A stretch of 18,639 nt of DNA. Origin: an uncultured Oscillospiraceae bacterium (GTDB taxonomy: Bacteria > Bacillota > Clostridia > Oscillospirales > Acutalibacteraceae). The stretch is taken from contig CATWUX010000034.1 of the NCBI GenBank assembly GCA_958354085.1, positions 1-18,639 of the forward strand, given 5' to 3'. The notes below the pieces were generated by a model. That model was given only the letters and a program-made list of their open reading frames with translations. It had not been told where the DNA came from and did no database searches. Made by a program: the position numbers and the translations under genes. This document shows positions 6,674 to 13,813 of the stretch, in pieces (positions within the stretch are counted from its first letter, which is position 1; the number at the start of each line of letters is the position of its first letter).

Positions 6674-7804
6674 ATGATGAACGAAAAAGAAATTTCCGAG
6701 ATCCGCCGCCGGTTTCGTCCGGAAAAGAGCAACATTTCCCGCATACGCGGATGTTATGTGAACGAACAAAAAGAAATGATTTCCGAATTCAACCAGTCGC
6801 TGGGGCTGATGTCACAGGATGAGGCGGAAGGATTGTTGGCCATTTTGAAAAAGACGCTGTCCGGAACCATCGGCCAAAATTTGCTGGATATTGAATTTAC
6901 CACACAGCAGGTGCTGGACAGCGAGGAACATCGGCTGCTGATGTCCTTGCGGGATTCCCGTTTGGAGGACGACAACGCGGTTTCGGCATTTTATGCGCGC
7001 GTCATACAATCCCTGACGTTGGACGGCAGCTATCTGATTCTTTTAGCCCACGATACATATGACGTTTTTTCTTATTCAAAGGGTGGAGAACGGGAGGCAG
7101 ACTCTTCTACGGTGTTTTCGTATATCCTTTGCAGCATTTGCCCGGTCAAGCTGACAAAACCGGCTCTCAGCTATTTTGCCTATGAGAACGCCTTCCATAA
7201 TATCGCGGCCAATTCCATCGTCGGCGCTCCCGAACTGGGCTTTTTGTTCCCGTCGTTCGACGACCGTGCCGCCAACATTTACAACGCCCTGTATTATACG
7301 CGCAACTTGGCGGAAAATCATAAGGAATTTGTGGACAGCGTGTTTCAGAACCCGCTTCCCATGCCGGCCGCCATGCAAAAGGAAACCTTCCAGTCTATTT
7401 TCAACGAAACCGTTTCCGAGGAATGCAACTACGAGGTCGTACAGGCGGTGTATGAGGATTTGTCCGACCGCATCGAGGAGCATAAGGCAAATAAAGAGGA
7501 GACGCCGCTGCGGATCTCCAAAAACACGCTGAAAAACGTGCTGCAATCCTGCGGCGTGGAAGAAACCCGCATTACCGCGTTCGAAGAAAAATACGATGCC
7601 CAGTTCGGTGCCGATACGGAAATCTGCCCGCAAAACATCATGGATACCAAACAGCTCGAGGTGAAAACGGCGGACGTGACCATCAAGGTCAACCCGGAAC
7701 GCAGCGATTTGGTGAAAACGCGGATCATCGACGGGACAAAATATATTCTGATCCGCGCGGATGACAATGTGGAGGTAAACGGCGTCAATATCCATATTGT
7801 GTAG
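6674..7804 (+). CDS. DUF4317 domain-containing protein
   Basis: 376 residues from ATG 6674. The N-terminus MNEKEISEIRRRFRPEKSNI and the following RGCYVNEQKEMISEF match what I know of the DUF4317 family, a conserved clostridial family without known function. No signal peptide, membrane helix or catalytic motif is evident, so it is probably cytoplasmic. Starts are uncertain: ATG 6641 has a better-looking GGGAGAG upstream, ATG 6677 would also fit the family start, and the open frame begins with TTG at 6623. It is a single gene with its own promoter and a very strong terminator. Confidence 0.82.
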   Translation: MMNEKEISEIRRRFRPEKSNISRIRGCYVNEQKEMISEFNQSLGLMSQDEAEGLLAILKKTLSGTIGQNLLDIEFTTQQVLDSEEHRLLMSLRDSRLEDDNAVSAFYARVIQSLTLDGSYLILLAHDTYDVFSYSKGGEREADSSTVFSYILCSICPVKLTKPALSYFAYENAFHNIAANSIVGAPELGFLFPSFDDRAANIYNALYYTRNLAENHKEFVDSVFQNPLPMPAAMQKETFQSIFNETVSEECNYEVVQAVYEDLSDRIEEHKANKEETPLRISKNTLKNVLQSCGVEETRITAFEEKYDAQFGADTEICPQNIMDTKQLEVKTADVTIKVNPERSDLVKTRIIDGTKYILIRADDNVEVNGVNIHIV

Positions 7805-7830
7805 CATTTAAATGGGCATACTTTGTATAA

Positions 7831-7880
7831 AAAATTCCTGTCGAAAAGACACGCTGCTTTTCGACAGGAATTTTTTTTTT
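7831..7880. terminator. Bidirectional terminator between DUF4317 and the PHP gene
   Basis: Perfect 18-bp stem (7831-7848 with 7857-7874) and 8-nt loop. Ten T follow the GC-containing core on the + strand (7871-7880), and a TTTTTT run follows it on the - strand, so it serves both convergent units. Its 3' arm ends next to the PHP stop codon. Confidence 0.93.
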
Positions 7881-8613
7881 ATTCCCGCCCCCAGTCGCAG
7901 GGCAGACGACCGTCCAGCGCGGCAATGACTGTTTCCGGCGCGGTGTCCGGAAGATCCAGCCACGCGAGCGGTTCCGGGATGCTTTCGAGCGCGTGCGCGT
8001 CGGAATCCAGCAGCAGCGGCTTGCCGCGTGCCTCCGGATAGCGTGCGAGCAGCGCATCCACATCGCCGCGCGCGGTGATTTCCACTGCCCGAAAGCCGAC
8101 CGGCGGAATATCGCCCAGCGCAGCGGTCACGCTGTAAGAGGGACGGTCGATGTGCGCGGGGAAAGCGGTGCCGCCCAGTGCGCGTACCAGCGGCAGCACC
8201 TGTTCAACGCTGATACCGGACGCCGTGGTCAGCAGCAGCGGTTCCGTGCCGATAGACGTATCCTGTGCGTCCATGATCAGCTGCTGCCCGAAAATGTCCG
8301 GGCGGTTGTTGATCGGCGGCAAGGAGAGATAAACCTGCGCGTCGAAAGCAAGCGCCGCTTCGAGCGTGGGAAACAGGCACACGATGTGCGCTTCCTCCGA
8401 CGTACACAGCTCCATACCCGGCAACACGGTCAGACCGGTGCCGGCGGACGCCTGTAAAACGGCGGCGCAGTTGCTGCAACGATTGTGGTCGGTGAGCGCG
8501 ATGATGTCCAAACCGGCGAGTAACGCCATGTTCACCAGATTGTTCGGCGTCATGTCATCGTCGGCGCAGGGGGATAGACAGGAGTGAATGTGCAGATCGT
8601 AGTACCGTTTCAA
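7879..8613 (-). CDS. PHP-domain phosphoesterase-like protein
   Basis: 244 residues. The start is TTG at 8613: GGGGAGGG lies 6 nt upstream and the first PHP metal motif follows at once as DLHIHS (6-11), leaving no room for a later start. Further PHP metal residues are D42-H43, E68, H76, H154 and D205/H207 in DSDAH. The PHP family hydrolyses phosphoesters with two or three metal ions; stand-alone members of this size in Clostridia are uncharacterised, and the substrate is unknown. It is the second gene of an operon, 33 nt after the YbaK-type deacylase gene. Confidence 0.85.
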   Translation of the reverse strand: MKRYYDLHIHSCLSPCADDDMTPNNLVNMALLAGLDIIALTDHNRCSNCAAVLQASAGTGLTVLPGMELCTSEEAHIVCLFPTLEAALAFDAQVYLSLPPINNRPDIFGQQLIMDAQDTSIGTEPLLLTTASGISVEQVLPLVRALGGTAFPAHIDRPSYSVTAALGDIPPVGFRAVEITARGDVDALLARYPEARGKPLLLDSDAHALESIPEPLAWLDLPDTAPETVIAALDGRLPCDWGRE

Positions 8614-8646
8614 TAGCGACCCTCCCCTGTTGCGGATCTTACAAAC

Positions 8647-9123
8647 TTACGGATTCGCCCAATCCTTGCAGACGTCCACCCAGCCGGTGCTGTGGGACAG
8701 GGACGCCAACTCGTCACAGGTGAGCTCGATGGCCGAGTTGCTGCTGCCGCAGGCGGGAAAAACCGTAGCGAAGCGCTGAAGGGAGATGTCCAGATACACC
8801 GGTACATTCTCCGGCAGTGCAAACGGGCAAACGCCGCCCACGGCATAGCCGGTCATAGCGAGCGCATCCTCGGGCGACAGCATTTTCGCCTTGCGGGAAA
8901 AGGCTGCTTTAAACTTGCCGTTATCAATGCGGGCGTCGCCTGCGGCGACAAGCAGCAGACAGCCTTCGTCCGCCTGAAAGGACAGGGTTTTGGCAATGCG
9001 GGCGGGCGGAACGTTCAGCGCCTGCGCCGCCAGTTCCACGGTCGCGCTGGAAACGGCAAATTCCTGTATGGCTTCCGCTTTGCCATAAGCGGCCAGATAC
9101 TCTCGTACACGTTGGATCGACAT
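8647..9123 (-). CDS. YbaK/EbsC-family aminoacyl-tRNA deacylase
   Basis: 158 residues from ATG 9123. The fold is that of YbaK/ProX editing proteins, which hydrolyse mischarged tRNA (for example Cys-tRNAPro). The conserved lysine is K45 in RIAKTL, the glycine-rich loop is GYAVGGVCPFALPE (92-105), and GSSNSAIEL (127-135) is near the end. The sequence alone does not tell which tRNA it edits. An AGGAGG site lies 11 nt before ATG 9123 and 5 nt before an in-frame TTG at 9129, so the TTG is an alternative start. It is the first gene of the operon with the PHP gene. Confidence 0.88.
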   Translation of the reverse strand: MSIQRVREYLAAYGKAEAIQEFAVSSATVELAAQALNVPPARIAKTLSFQADEGCLLLVAAGDARIDNGKFKAAFSRKAKMLSPEDALAMTGYAVGGVCPFALPENVPVYLDISLQRFATVFPACGSSNSAIELTCDELASLSHSTGWVDVCKDWANP

Positions 9124-9155
9124 AATCAAATGAGCCTCCTGATCGGTTTTTTCTT

Positions 9156-9184
9156 ATTCTACCACATTTTCCCGTCCTTGCCAA
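9156..9184 (-). promoter_or_regulatory. Promoter of the YbaK-PHP operon
   Basis: On the - strand: TTGGCA (9184-9179), 17 nt, TAGAAT (9161-9156). The leader to ATG 9123 is about 25 nt. The -35 lies 5 nt from the terminator of the gene upstream on the same strand. Confidence 0.75.
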
Positions 9185-9189
9185 CCGAT

Positions 9190-9237
9190 AAAAACGGCCG
9201 AGCCATCGAAAACAACGTTTTCGATGGCTCGGCCGTT
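9190..9237 (-). terminator. Long perfect terminator hairpin of the small unknown gene
   Basis: 21-bp perfect stem (9193-9213 with 9217-9237) with a 3-nt AAC loop. On the - strand it is followed by TTTTT. It lies 31 nt after the stop of the small gene and keeps readthrough away from the YbaK promoter. Confidence 0.9.
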
Positions 9238-9268
9238 CTAGGCTGCTTTTGCCTACGTCTTATGCTCA

Positions 9269-9493
9269 TCAGGACGCCAGATCGGCGCCGCTGATTTCAT
9301 CAACACTCTCATAATCCACTATGTAGTCCGCACTGGTTTTTCGGATGCCTTGCAGATGGAGGAATGCGGGGGCTGTTTCGTCCTGCTCCTTTTCTTCCGG
9401 CACGATGGACAGCTCTACAAAATGCATGTTGTCTTTCGCCATTTGTTGCAGCCTCTCCAGAAGCACGTTCAGGCTGACGGTAATACGTTTCAT
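9269..9493 (-). CDS. Small conserved-looking protein of unknown function
   Basis: 74 residues from ATG 9493, which has AAGGAAG 7 nt upstream; an in-frame TTG at 9499 is less likely. The protein starts MKRITVSLNVLLERLQQMA, a basic then helical stretch, and continues with an acidic, probably beta-rich part (MHFVELSIVPEEKEQDE, FLHLQGIRKTSADYIVDYESV). No cysteines, membrane helix or recognisable domain. It has a good ribosome site and a very strong terminator, which together support a real gene. A TATAAT on the - strand at 9536-9531 could be its -10, without a clear -35. Confidence 0.7.
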   Translation of the reverse strand: MKRITVSLNVLLERLQQMAKDNMHFVELSIVPEEKEQDETAPAFLHLQGIRKTSADYIVDYESVDEISGADLAS

Positions 9494-9536
9494 ATACAAC
9501 TTCCTTTCTTTTTTTCTACGCTACGACACGATTATA

Positions 9537-9907
9537 CACCGCGTAAAATAAAAAACCGCGCACTTTATAAGGGAAAATGTCGAAGCAATTTTATGGGCTG
9601 AGTGCATACACAAATTCGAGCGGTTTCCGGGAAATTTAGGCAAAATTTTTTTTGCTGTTCTTTTGTATGGAATTATACACGAAAAGTATGTGGCTGATTT
9701 GTATTTATTACATCTATATAACGTAATTTTTCGACTTTTTTGGAATCGACAAAAGCCGATACTTTCTAGGTAATTTTATGGCAGTTTTAAATCGGATGAA
9801 TTTTTCGGCAGAAAGGGTTTCGCGGAATTCGGTGAAAATCGGGTTTTTCCAAACGGATACAATTCCAATGCGTTATGCGGAAAATCGCGCTTTTCTGTGA
9901 AAAGAGA
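9537..9907. other. AT-rich region without genes, with Spo0A-box-like sites
   Basis: About 540 bp separate the small gene (-) and rpe (+), much more AT-rich than the rest. I see no credible coding frame or RNA gene here. It holds a perfect 0A-box-like TGTCGAA (9578-9584) and two one-mismatch copies, TTCGACT (9730-9736) and ATCGACA (9745-9751). A short gcaaaa/ttttgc stem lies at 9640-9655. Its size and AT content suggest a regulatory region for the divergent genes, but this is inference. Confidence 0.35.
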
Positions 9908-9936
9908 TTGACCTTTCTATAAGAATAAGGTAAAAT
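9908..9936 (+). promoter_or_regulatory. Promoter of rpe
   Basis: TTGACC (9908-9913), 17 nt, TAAAAT (9931-9936). The leader to ATG 10036 would be about 93 nt. A second possible -10, TATAAT at 9979-9984, is nearer but lacks a -35. Confidence 0.65.
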
Positions 9937-10035
9937 AAAAAAATAATGAATTTCGCGGGCAGTACGATAAAATGTTTATATAATCCGTGCTTCCCGGCTG
10001 ATTGCGGCTGCTGTTTGGCCGCTGGGAGGTTGTTT

Positions 10036-10680
10036 ATGAAAGTTTCTCCTTCGATCCTGACCTGTGACTATGCTTGCATGGGTAAGGAACTGGCTTTTGT
10101 GGAACGTACCGGTGCCGATTGGTTGCATCTGGACGTGATGGATGGCGTGTTTGTGCCGAATTTGAGTTTCGGCCCGCCGGTGATCGAGCGGCTTCGCCCG
10201 TTGACACCGCTGCTGTTTGATGTGCATTTGATGATGCAGGTACCCGACCGGCTGATCGAGGCTTTTGCAAAAGCCGGGGCAGATTCGATCAATATCCATC
10301 TCGAATGCGATTCGCCGATCGGTGAGACGCTGGAACATATCCGCGCTTTGGGCAAAAAGCCGGCGCTGACATTGAAACCCGCCACGCCTGCCGAAGCGGC
10401 ATTTCCGTATCTGGACAGCGTGGATATGGTGCTGGTGATGACGGTGGAACCCGGCTTCGGCGGGCAGAAATTCATGACCGCTATGCTGGACAAGATCCGC
10501 GCGCTGCGCGCGGAGATCGACCGGCGCGGTCTGGCTGTGGAGATCGAGGTGGACGGCGGTATTAACGCCGAGACCGCCGTTCTGGTCGCACAGGCGGGGG
10601 CAACGGTAGCGGTCGTGGGCAGCGCCCTGTTCAATGCGGCACAGCCGGCCGCGCTTGTGGATTCGATTCATACGCTGTAA
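10036..10680 (+). CDS. rpe: Ribulose-phosphate 3-epimerase
   Basis: 214 residues, typical length. It interconverts ribulose 5-phosphate and xylulose 5-phosphate in the pentose phosphate pathway, in the cytoplasm. The TIM-barrel metal and catalytic residues are all visible: H31 and D33 in HLDVMDG, H64 in FDVHLMM, and D173 in EVDGGI. The phosphate-binding VEPGFGGQ (137-144) and VVGSALF (193-199) are also intact. Start chosen at ATG 10036 after GGGAGG with 6-nt spacing; the frame is open further up to 9946 without a ribosome site. It is not linked here to other pentose or ribosome-assembly genes, and it converges on mecA. Confidence 0.97.
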   Translation: MKVSPSILTCDYACMGKELAFVERTGADWLHLDVMDGVFVPNLSFGPPVIERLRPLTPLLFDVHLMMQVPDRLIEAFAKAGADSINIHLECDSPIGETLEHIRALGKKPALTLKPATPAEAAFPYLDSVDMVLVMTVEPGFGGQKFMTAMLDKIRALRAEIDRRGLAVEIEVDGGINAETAVLVAQAGATVAVVGSALFNAAQPAALVDSIHTL

Positions 10681-10686
10681 GCGTCG

Positions 10687-10700
10687 GCCGGTATACCGGC
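10687..10700. terminator. Possible weak terminator between rpe and mecA
   Basis: Perfect 14-nt palindrome GCCGGTATACCGGC, 6 nt after the rpe stop and 10 nt after the mecA stop on the other strand. Only TTT follows on the + strand, so efficiency is doubtful. Confidence 0.35.
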
Positions 10701-10710
10701 TTTGGCGTTC

Positions 10711-11292
10711 CTATTGCGGCGGGGACAATGCGCGGCATAACCGGTTGAGCGCATCGCCGATGGCCAGCGGTTTCCCGTGTTCGGCGGCAAAAGCCGCCGC
10801 CGCGTCGCCCTCCCCCGCCGGTTTGGTAAATTCCTGCAGCAGATGCTGCAGACCTTTGCACGGGGCGGCCCCGGTATAGAGAACCAGACGATAGCGGTTC
10901 CCAAATTGATAAAGCGAGCTGCCTGTCAGCGCGGCGGCCGGAAAGGCGGCGGTATAACGGCGCCAGCCGGCGGCCAGCTGAAGCAGCCGGTCTGCGTTTT
11001 CGATCTCATAAACATAAGGCCCGGTTACGCGCTTCATGCGTGCCCGGCGCCGTCCTCCGGCAGGGGTCAGCAGCAGCAGACAGCCCTTGTCGATCGGCAG
11101 TGCTTCGACCAACAGATTGCCGCTTGCGTCAAAGCCGGTTTGCTCCCGCGCCTGCAGCAGCAGTTCGCGAAGCGCCTGCTGCATATTCACATTGTTATAA
11201 TCCAATTGTTCAAAATTTAAATGCAGTTGCTGCATATCGCTTTCTGTCAGCAAAATTTTCAGACAGCCGTTCTCCAGCAATTCCATGCGCAC
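10711..11292 (-). CDS. MecA-like adaptor protein
   Basis: 193 residues. MecA adaptors bring substrates to the ClpC-ClpP protease. The N-terminal part MELLENGCLKILLTESDM and the block from LREL to LTPAG (AREQTGFDASGNLLVEALPID) match the MecA N-domain. The C-terminal part (YRLVLYTGA, LLQEFTKPA, EHGKPLAIGDAL) matches the ClpC-binding domain, separated by a basic linker (GGRRRARMKR). It is near the usual length of 200-240. I chose GTG 11292 because AGGGAGG is 7 nt upstream; the ATG at 11286 would be 13 nt from it. It has its own promoter and faces rnfC divergently. Confidence 0.78.
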   Translation of the reverse strand: MRMELLENGCLKILLTESDMQQLHLNFEQLDYNNVNMQQALRELLLQAREQTGFDASGNLLVEALPIDKGCLLLLTPAGGRRRARMKRVTGPYVYEIENADRLLQLAAGWRRYTAAFPAAALTGSSLYQFGNRYRLVLYTGAAPCKGLQHLLQEFTKPAGEGDAAAAFAAEHGKPLAIGDALNRLCRALSPPQ

Positions 11293-11313
11293 GGCCGCAC
11301 CTCCCTGCAACGT

Positions 11314-11338
11314 GTAGTGTGGTATGCCTCCACATTAC
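11314..11338. repeat. Inverted repeat at the mecA transcription start
   Basis: Arms of 9 nt, GTAGTGTGG (11314-11322) and CCACATTAC (11330-11338), with one mismatch and a 7-nt gap. It covers the predicted mecA start just downstream of the -10, a position where an operator would block transcription. Could also be a leader hairpin. Confidence 0.4.
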
Positions 11339-11367
11339 ATCATATTAAGCGAGCCTGTTTTTTGCAA
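11339..11367 (-). promoter_or_regulatory. Promoter of mecA
   Basis: On the - strand: TTGCAA (11367-11362), 17 nt, TATGAT (11344-11339). Leader about 40 nt to the GTG at 11292. Confidence 0.7.
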
Positions 11368-11401
11368 AGGATTTTGTAAAAGAAATTTGTCGTGCGTTTG
11401 G

Positions 11402-11556
11402 CGGTATCTCGGAGGAAAAAGCGCGGATTTCGCCGGAAAACCGACGTCCGTTCTTTTGTTTGTCGCGCAAAAGGCGCAACGGCTTTCGATTTTATTCTTT
11501 GTGCTTTTCCGCACGCCGCCGGGCGTGCGGCTGCCGCACGGAAAGGCGTGTTTTTT
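11402..11556 (+). promoter_or_regulatory. Structured leader of the rnf-like operon
   Basis: The region before rnfC is dense in complementary segments. A 9-bp hairpin with GCCG loop (11509-11517 with 11522-11530) competes with a 7-bp hairpin (11524-11530 with 11534-11540), because both use 11524-11530. A third short stem (11537-11540 with 11547-11550) encloses the probable ribosome site AAAGG in its loop. It is followed by six T directly before the ATG. This looks like an attenuator or translation switch. I do not recognise it as a known riboswitch class, and no convincing promoter was found. Confidence 0.45.
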
Positions 11557-12822
11557 ATGTCGATTATAACCGGCCGCGGGATTCATCCGCCGCTCAAAAA
11601 AGAACCGGCCGCTTCCCGCAGCATCGAAAATATAAAATCCGTTTCCTGCATTTTTGTACCGCTTGCCTATGGAGAGGCGCGTGTGTGCCGACCGGCTGTG
11701 GAGCGGGGTGATTCCGTTTCCCGCGGCGATATTCTCGGTACGCCCATACACCCGCAGGATTCTCCGGCATTAGCGCCGGTCAACGGCGTGTTTCTGGATA
11801 CGCAGACCTTACAGCATCCGCTATGCGGATCGCTGACGGGGGTGGTGTTATCCGATATTACGCCGGCGGCGCTGCCGCGGCGTGCGGCCGAGCCGGTGGA
11901 TAAACTGAAAGCCGCCGATATCCTGTCCATTGCCCGCCGCGCCGGTGTGGTCGACGAGCTGGACGGAATACCGCTGCATGAAAAGCTGGCGGCGTGGAAA
12001 GGCGCGTGCGCCGTGCTGGTTGCCAACGGCGTTGAGGCGGAACCGTATGCCTCCAGCGCCTGGGCGGTTCTCAATGAATACGCGGAACAAGTGAAAATGG
12101 GGCTGGAGCTGGCTGCGCGGGCCGTGGAGGCCGCCCGGATACAGGTGGCGGTTCGTTTGCCCGGCGAACGGCGGCGCCCGCTGGCACAGAGGCTGGGAGA
12201 GGATACGCTGTATGCCGTGCGCGGCAGCCGCTATCCGGTCACCAAATTTTCGGATGCGGCACCCCGTGAGGCGGTTGGGTGCATTGGCGTTCAGGCGTGT
12301 CTGGCGCTGTACCGCGCAGCCGCCTTTGGCGAGGGGCACTGCTCCTGTGTGGTGACGGTGGCGGGCGATGCCGTGGCGACGCCCAAAAATATCCGCGTTC
12401 CGTTCGGGACGCCGGTGATCGATGTGCTGACGCACTGCGGGCTGGCCGCCGATCCGTCGTATATCCTGCTCGGCGATGCACTGACGGGAGTGACGGCGAC
12501 GGCGGAGGAGACGCCGGTTCTCGCGGGGATTACCTGTGTGCTGGCGATGGCGTCCCGTGCGGTGGCCAAGCCCGGGCCGTGTATGGGCTGCGGCCGCTGC
12601 GCGCAGGTCTGCCATGCCGGGCTGCTGCCGTATGAGATCGTACGGCGGCTGGAAAATATGCATTATGAACGGCTCGCGTCGCTGCTCCCGGAGGAATGCG
12701 ACGGCTGCGGCGCCTGCTCGTATATTTGTCCCATGGGGCGCGAGGTCACGGCACAGGTGCTGGAGGCCGGTCATACCGGCGGTACGATGTATTTGAACTG
12801 GGGGGACGAGGAGGATGCTTAA
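11557..12822 (+). CDS. rnfC: RnfC-like Fe-S subunit of a reduced Rnf complex
   Basis: 421 residues from ATG 11557; the open frame begins at 11392, but the family-like start SIITGRGIHPP follows this ATG. The N-terminal barrel-sandwich part is recognisable (GDSVSRGDILG 51-61, APVNGVFL 73-80), as is the SLBB-like PKNIRVPFGTPVIDVL (276-291). Two 4Fe-4S motifs are intact: C342/C345/C348/C352 and C381/C384/C387/C391-P. In classical RnfC the glycine-rich GxGGAxFPTHxK loop binds FMN/NADH; here the aligned stretch (130-143) reads GVVDELDGIPLHEK and has lost it. NGVEAEPY (157-164) keeps the next motif in part, but the usual residues after it are gone. First gene of a four-gene overlapping set, overlapping rnfD by 8 nt. 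Confidence 0.88.
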   Translation: MSIITGRGIHPPLKKEPAASRSIENIKSVSCIFVPLAYGEARVCRPAVERGDSVSRGDILGTPIHPQDSPALAPVNGVFLDTQTLQHPLCGSLTGVVLSDITPAALPRRAAEPVDKLKAADILSIARRAGVVDELDGIPLHEKLAAWKGACAVLVANGVEAEPYASSAWAVLNEYAEQVKMGLELAARAVEAARIQVAVRLPGERRRPLAQRLGEDTLYAVRGSRYPVTKFSDAAPREAVGCIGVQACLALYRAAAFGEGHCSCVVTVAGDAVATPKNIRVPFGTPVIDVLTHCGLAADPSYILLGDALTGVTATAEETPVLAGITCVLAMASRAVAKPGPCMGCGRCAQVCHAGLLPYEIVRRLENMHYERLASLLPEECDGCGACSYICPMGREVTAQVLEAGHTGGTMYLNWGDEEDA

Positions 12823-13813
12823 AAACGCGTTTGCGCCGCATCTGCGGCGCCCCGATTTGTCCGCTCATATGAGCGTGGATGTGCTGATCGCGTTGTTGGC
12901 GCTGTGTATTTTTTCCGCGGTCTATTACGGCTTTCGTCCGGTGCTGCTGGTGCTGGTCGGTATGCTGTCGGCGATCGTTTGCGAGACGTTGTGCTGCCTG
13001 CTGATGCGGCGCAAGCCCTCGGTGCTGGATGGTACCGCCGCCGTGACCGGCGGGCTGATCGGCGCGGTCATGTCGCCGCTTAGCCCGTATTGGCTGCCGG
13101 CAGCGGCGGCCATGTTCGCCATTCTGGTTGTGAAAATGCCGTTCGGCGGCAGCGGGCGCAACCTTTTCAATCCGGCTGCCGCCGGGATTGCCGCGGTTAC
13201 GCTGTGCTTTCCGGTGCGCCTGTTTACCTATCCGGATCCCGGTATATTGGCGCCGCTCCCGCTGGCCAACACCGTGACCGGCGTGATTACGGAAAATTCG
13301 CCCGCCGCGCTGCTCAGTACGGGCGGCGACGCCAATTTCAGCTGGCTGTCGCTGTTGACCGGCGATTTTCCCGGCCCGATCGGCGCGACCTCGGTTATCG
13401 TCGTGCTGGCTTGCGCCGTGTATCTCTTCGTGCGCCGCAGTGCGTCGCCGCTGATCACCTTCAGCTTTCTCGCTACCTGTGCGCTGGGCGCCGCTTTGTT
13501 TCCCCGCGTCAGCGGCAGCTGGTACGACAGCATTCTGCGGGAAGTGTTTTCCGGCTATTTGCTGTTCGGCGGGATCTTTCTGCTCAACGATCCTGTCACC
13601 GCGCCGCGGCAGTGGCTCGGACGCTGCGCTTATGGCGTGCTGGCCGGTGTACTGACGATGCTGCTGCGTCATTTCGGGCAGTTTGAGGAAGGTATGTGCT
13701 TTGCGGTGCTGTTTGTCAACGCCTGTGCGCCGGTTCTTGACCGCTGGTGCTGGCAATTGGTGCATACTTTGCGGCAAACGCTGCAAAATAAGAGAGCGGG
13801 TGCCGATTTATGA
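12815..13813 (+). CDS. rnfD: RnfD-like membrane subunit
   Basis: 332 residues, normal for RnfD, with about nine or ten hydrophobic segments. Family marks are RPDLSAHMSVDVLIALL near the start, GGSGRNLFNPAAAG (111-124) and FLLNDPVTAP (255-264). In classical RnfD a threonine in a short D/S-G-A-T motif carries covalent FMN; the aligned place here is ITENSPAALL (158-167). The acceptor is at best S162 and the motif is not conserved. The ATG lies inside the end of rnfC, and the stop overlaps the start of the next gene (ATGA), so translation is coupled on both sides. That tight 4-nt overlap leaves no space for rnfG, which normally sits here. Confidence 0.88.
   Translation: MLKNAFAPHLRRPDLSAHMSVDVLIALLALCIFSAVYYGFRPVLLVLVGMLSAIVCETLCCLLMRRKPSVLDGTAAVTGGLIGAVMSPLSPYWLPAAAAMFAILVVKMPFGGSGRNLFNPAAAGIAAVTLCFPVRLFTYPDPGILAPLPLANTVTGVITENSPAALLSTGGDANFSWLSLLTGDFPGPIGATSVIVVLACAVYLFVRRSASPLITFSFLATCALGAALFPRVSGSWYDSILREVFSGYLLFGGIFLLNDPVTAPRQWLGRCAYGVLAGVLTMLLRHFGQFEEGMCFAVLFVNACAPVLDRWCWQLVHTLRQTLQNKRAGADL

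Noticed and set aside
7839..7866. TGTCGAA and TTCGACA, perfect Spo0A-box cores
   Set aside because: They are the two arms of the 18-bp terminator stem between convergent genes, so they are explained by the hairpin and lie upstream of no gene.
8692..9294. 200-residue + strand frame over the YbaK gene
   Set aside because: The - strand gene carries the YbaK motifs, a ribosome site and a promoter; the + frame has none and crosses the 21-bp terminator.
11392..11556. N-terminal extension of rnfC by 55 codons
   Set aside because: The extension reads through the competing leader hairpins, is not like RnfC N-termini and lacks a good start; ATG 11557 is followed directly by the family-like SIITGRGIHPP.
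12746..13786. 346-residue open frame on the - strand across rnfC/rnfD
   Set aside because: It is the mirror of the GC-rich rnfD frame, full of Gln, Arg and His with no domain and no ribosome site; the + strand genes have clear family motifs and overlaps.
13811..13813. Possible hidden or frameshifted rnfG or rnfB within or after the rnf-like set
   Set aside because: The D/E junction is a 4-nt overlap and the 47 nt after rnfA hold no coding sequence; no frame shows the RnfG SGAT motif or RnfB cysteine clusters.
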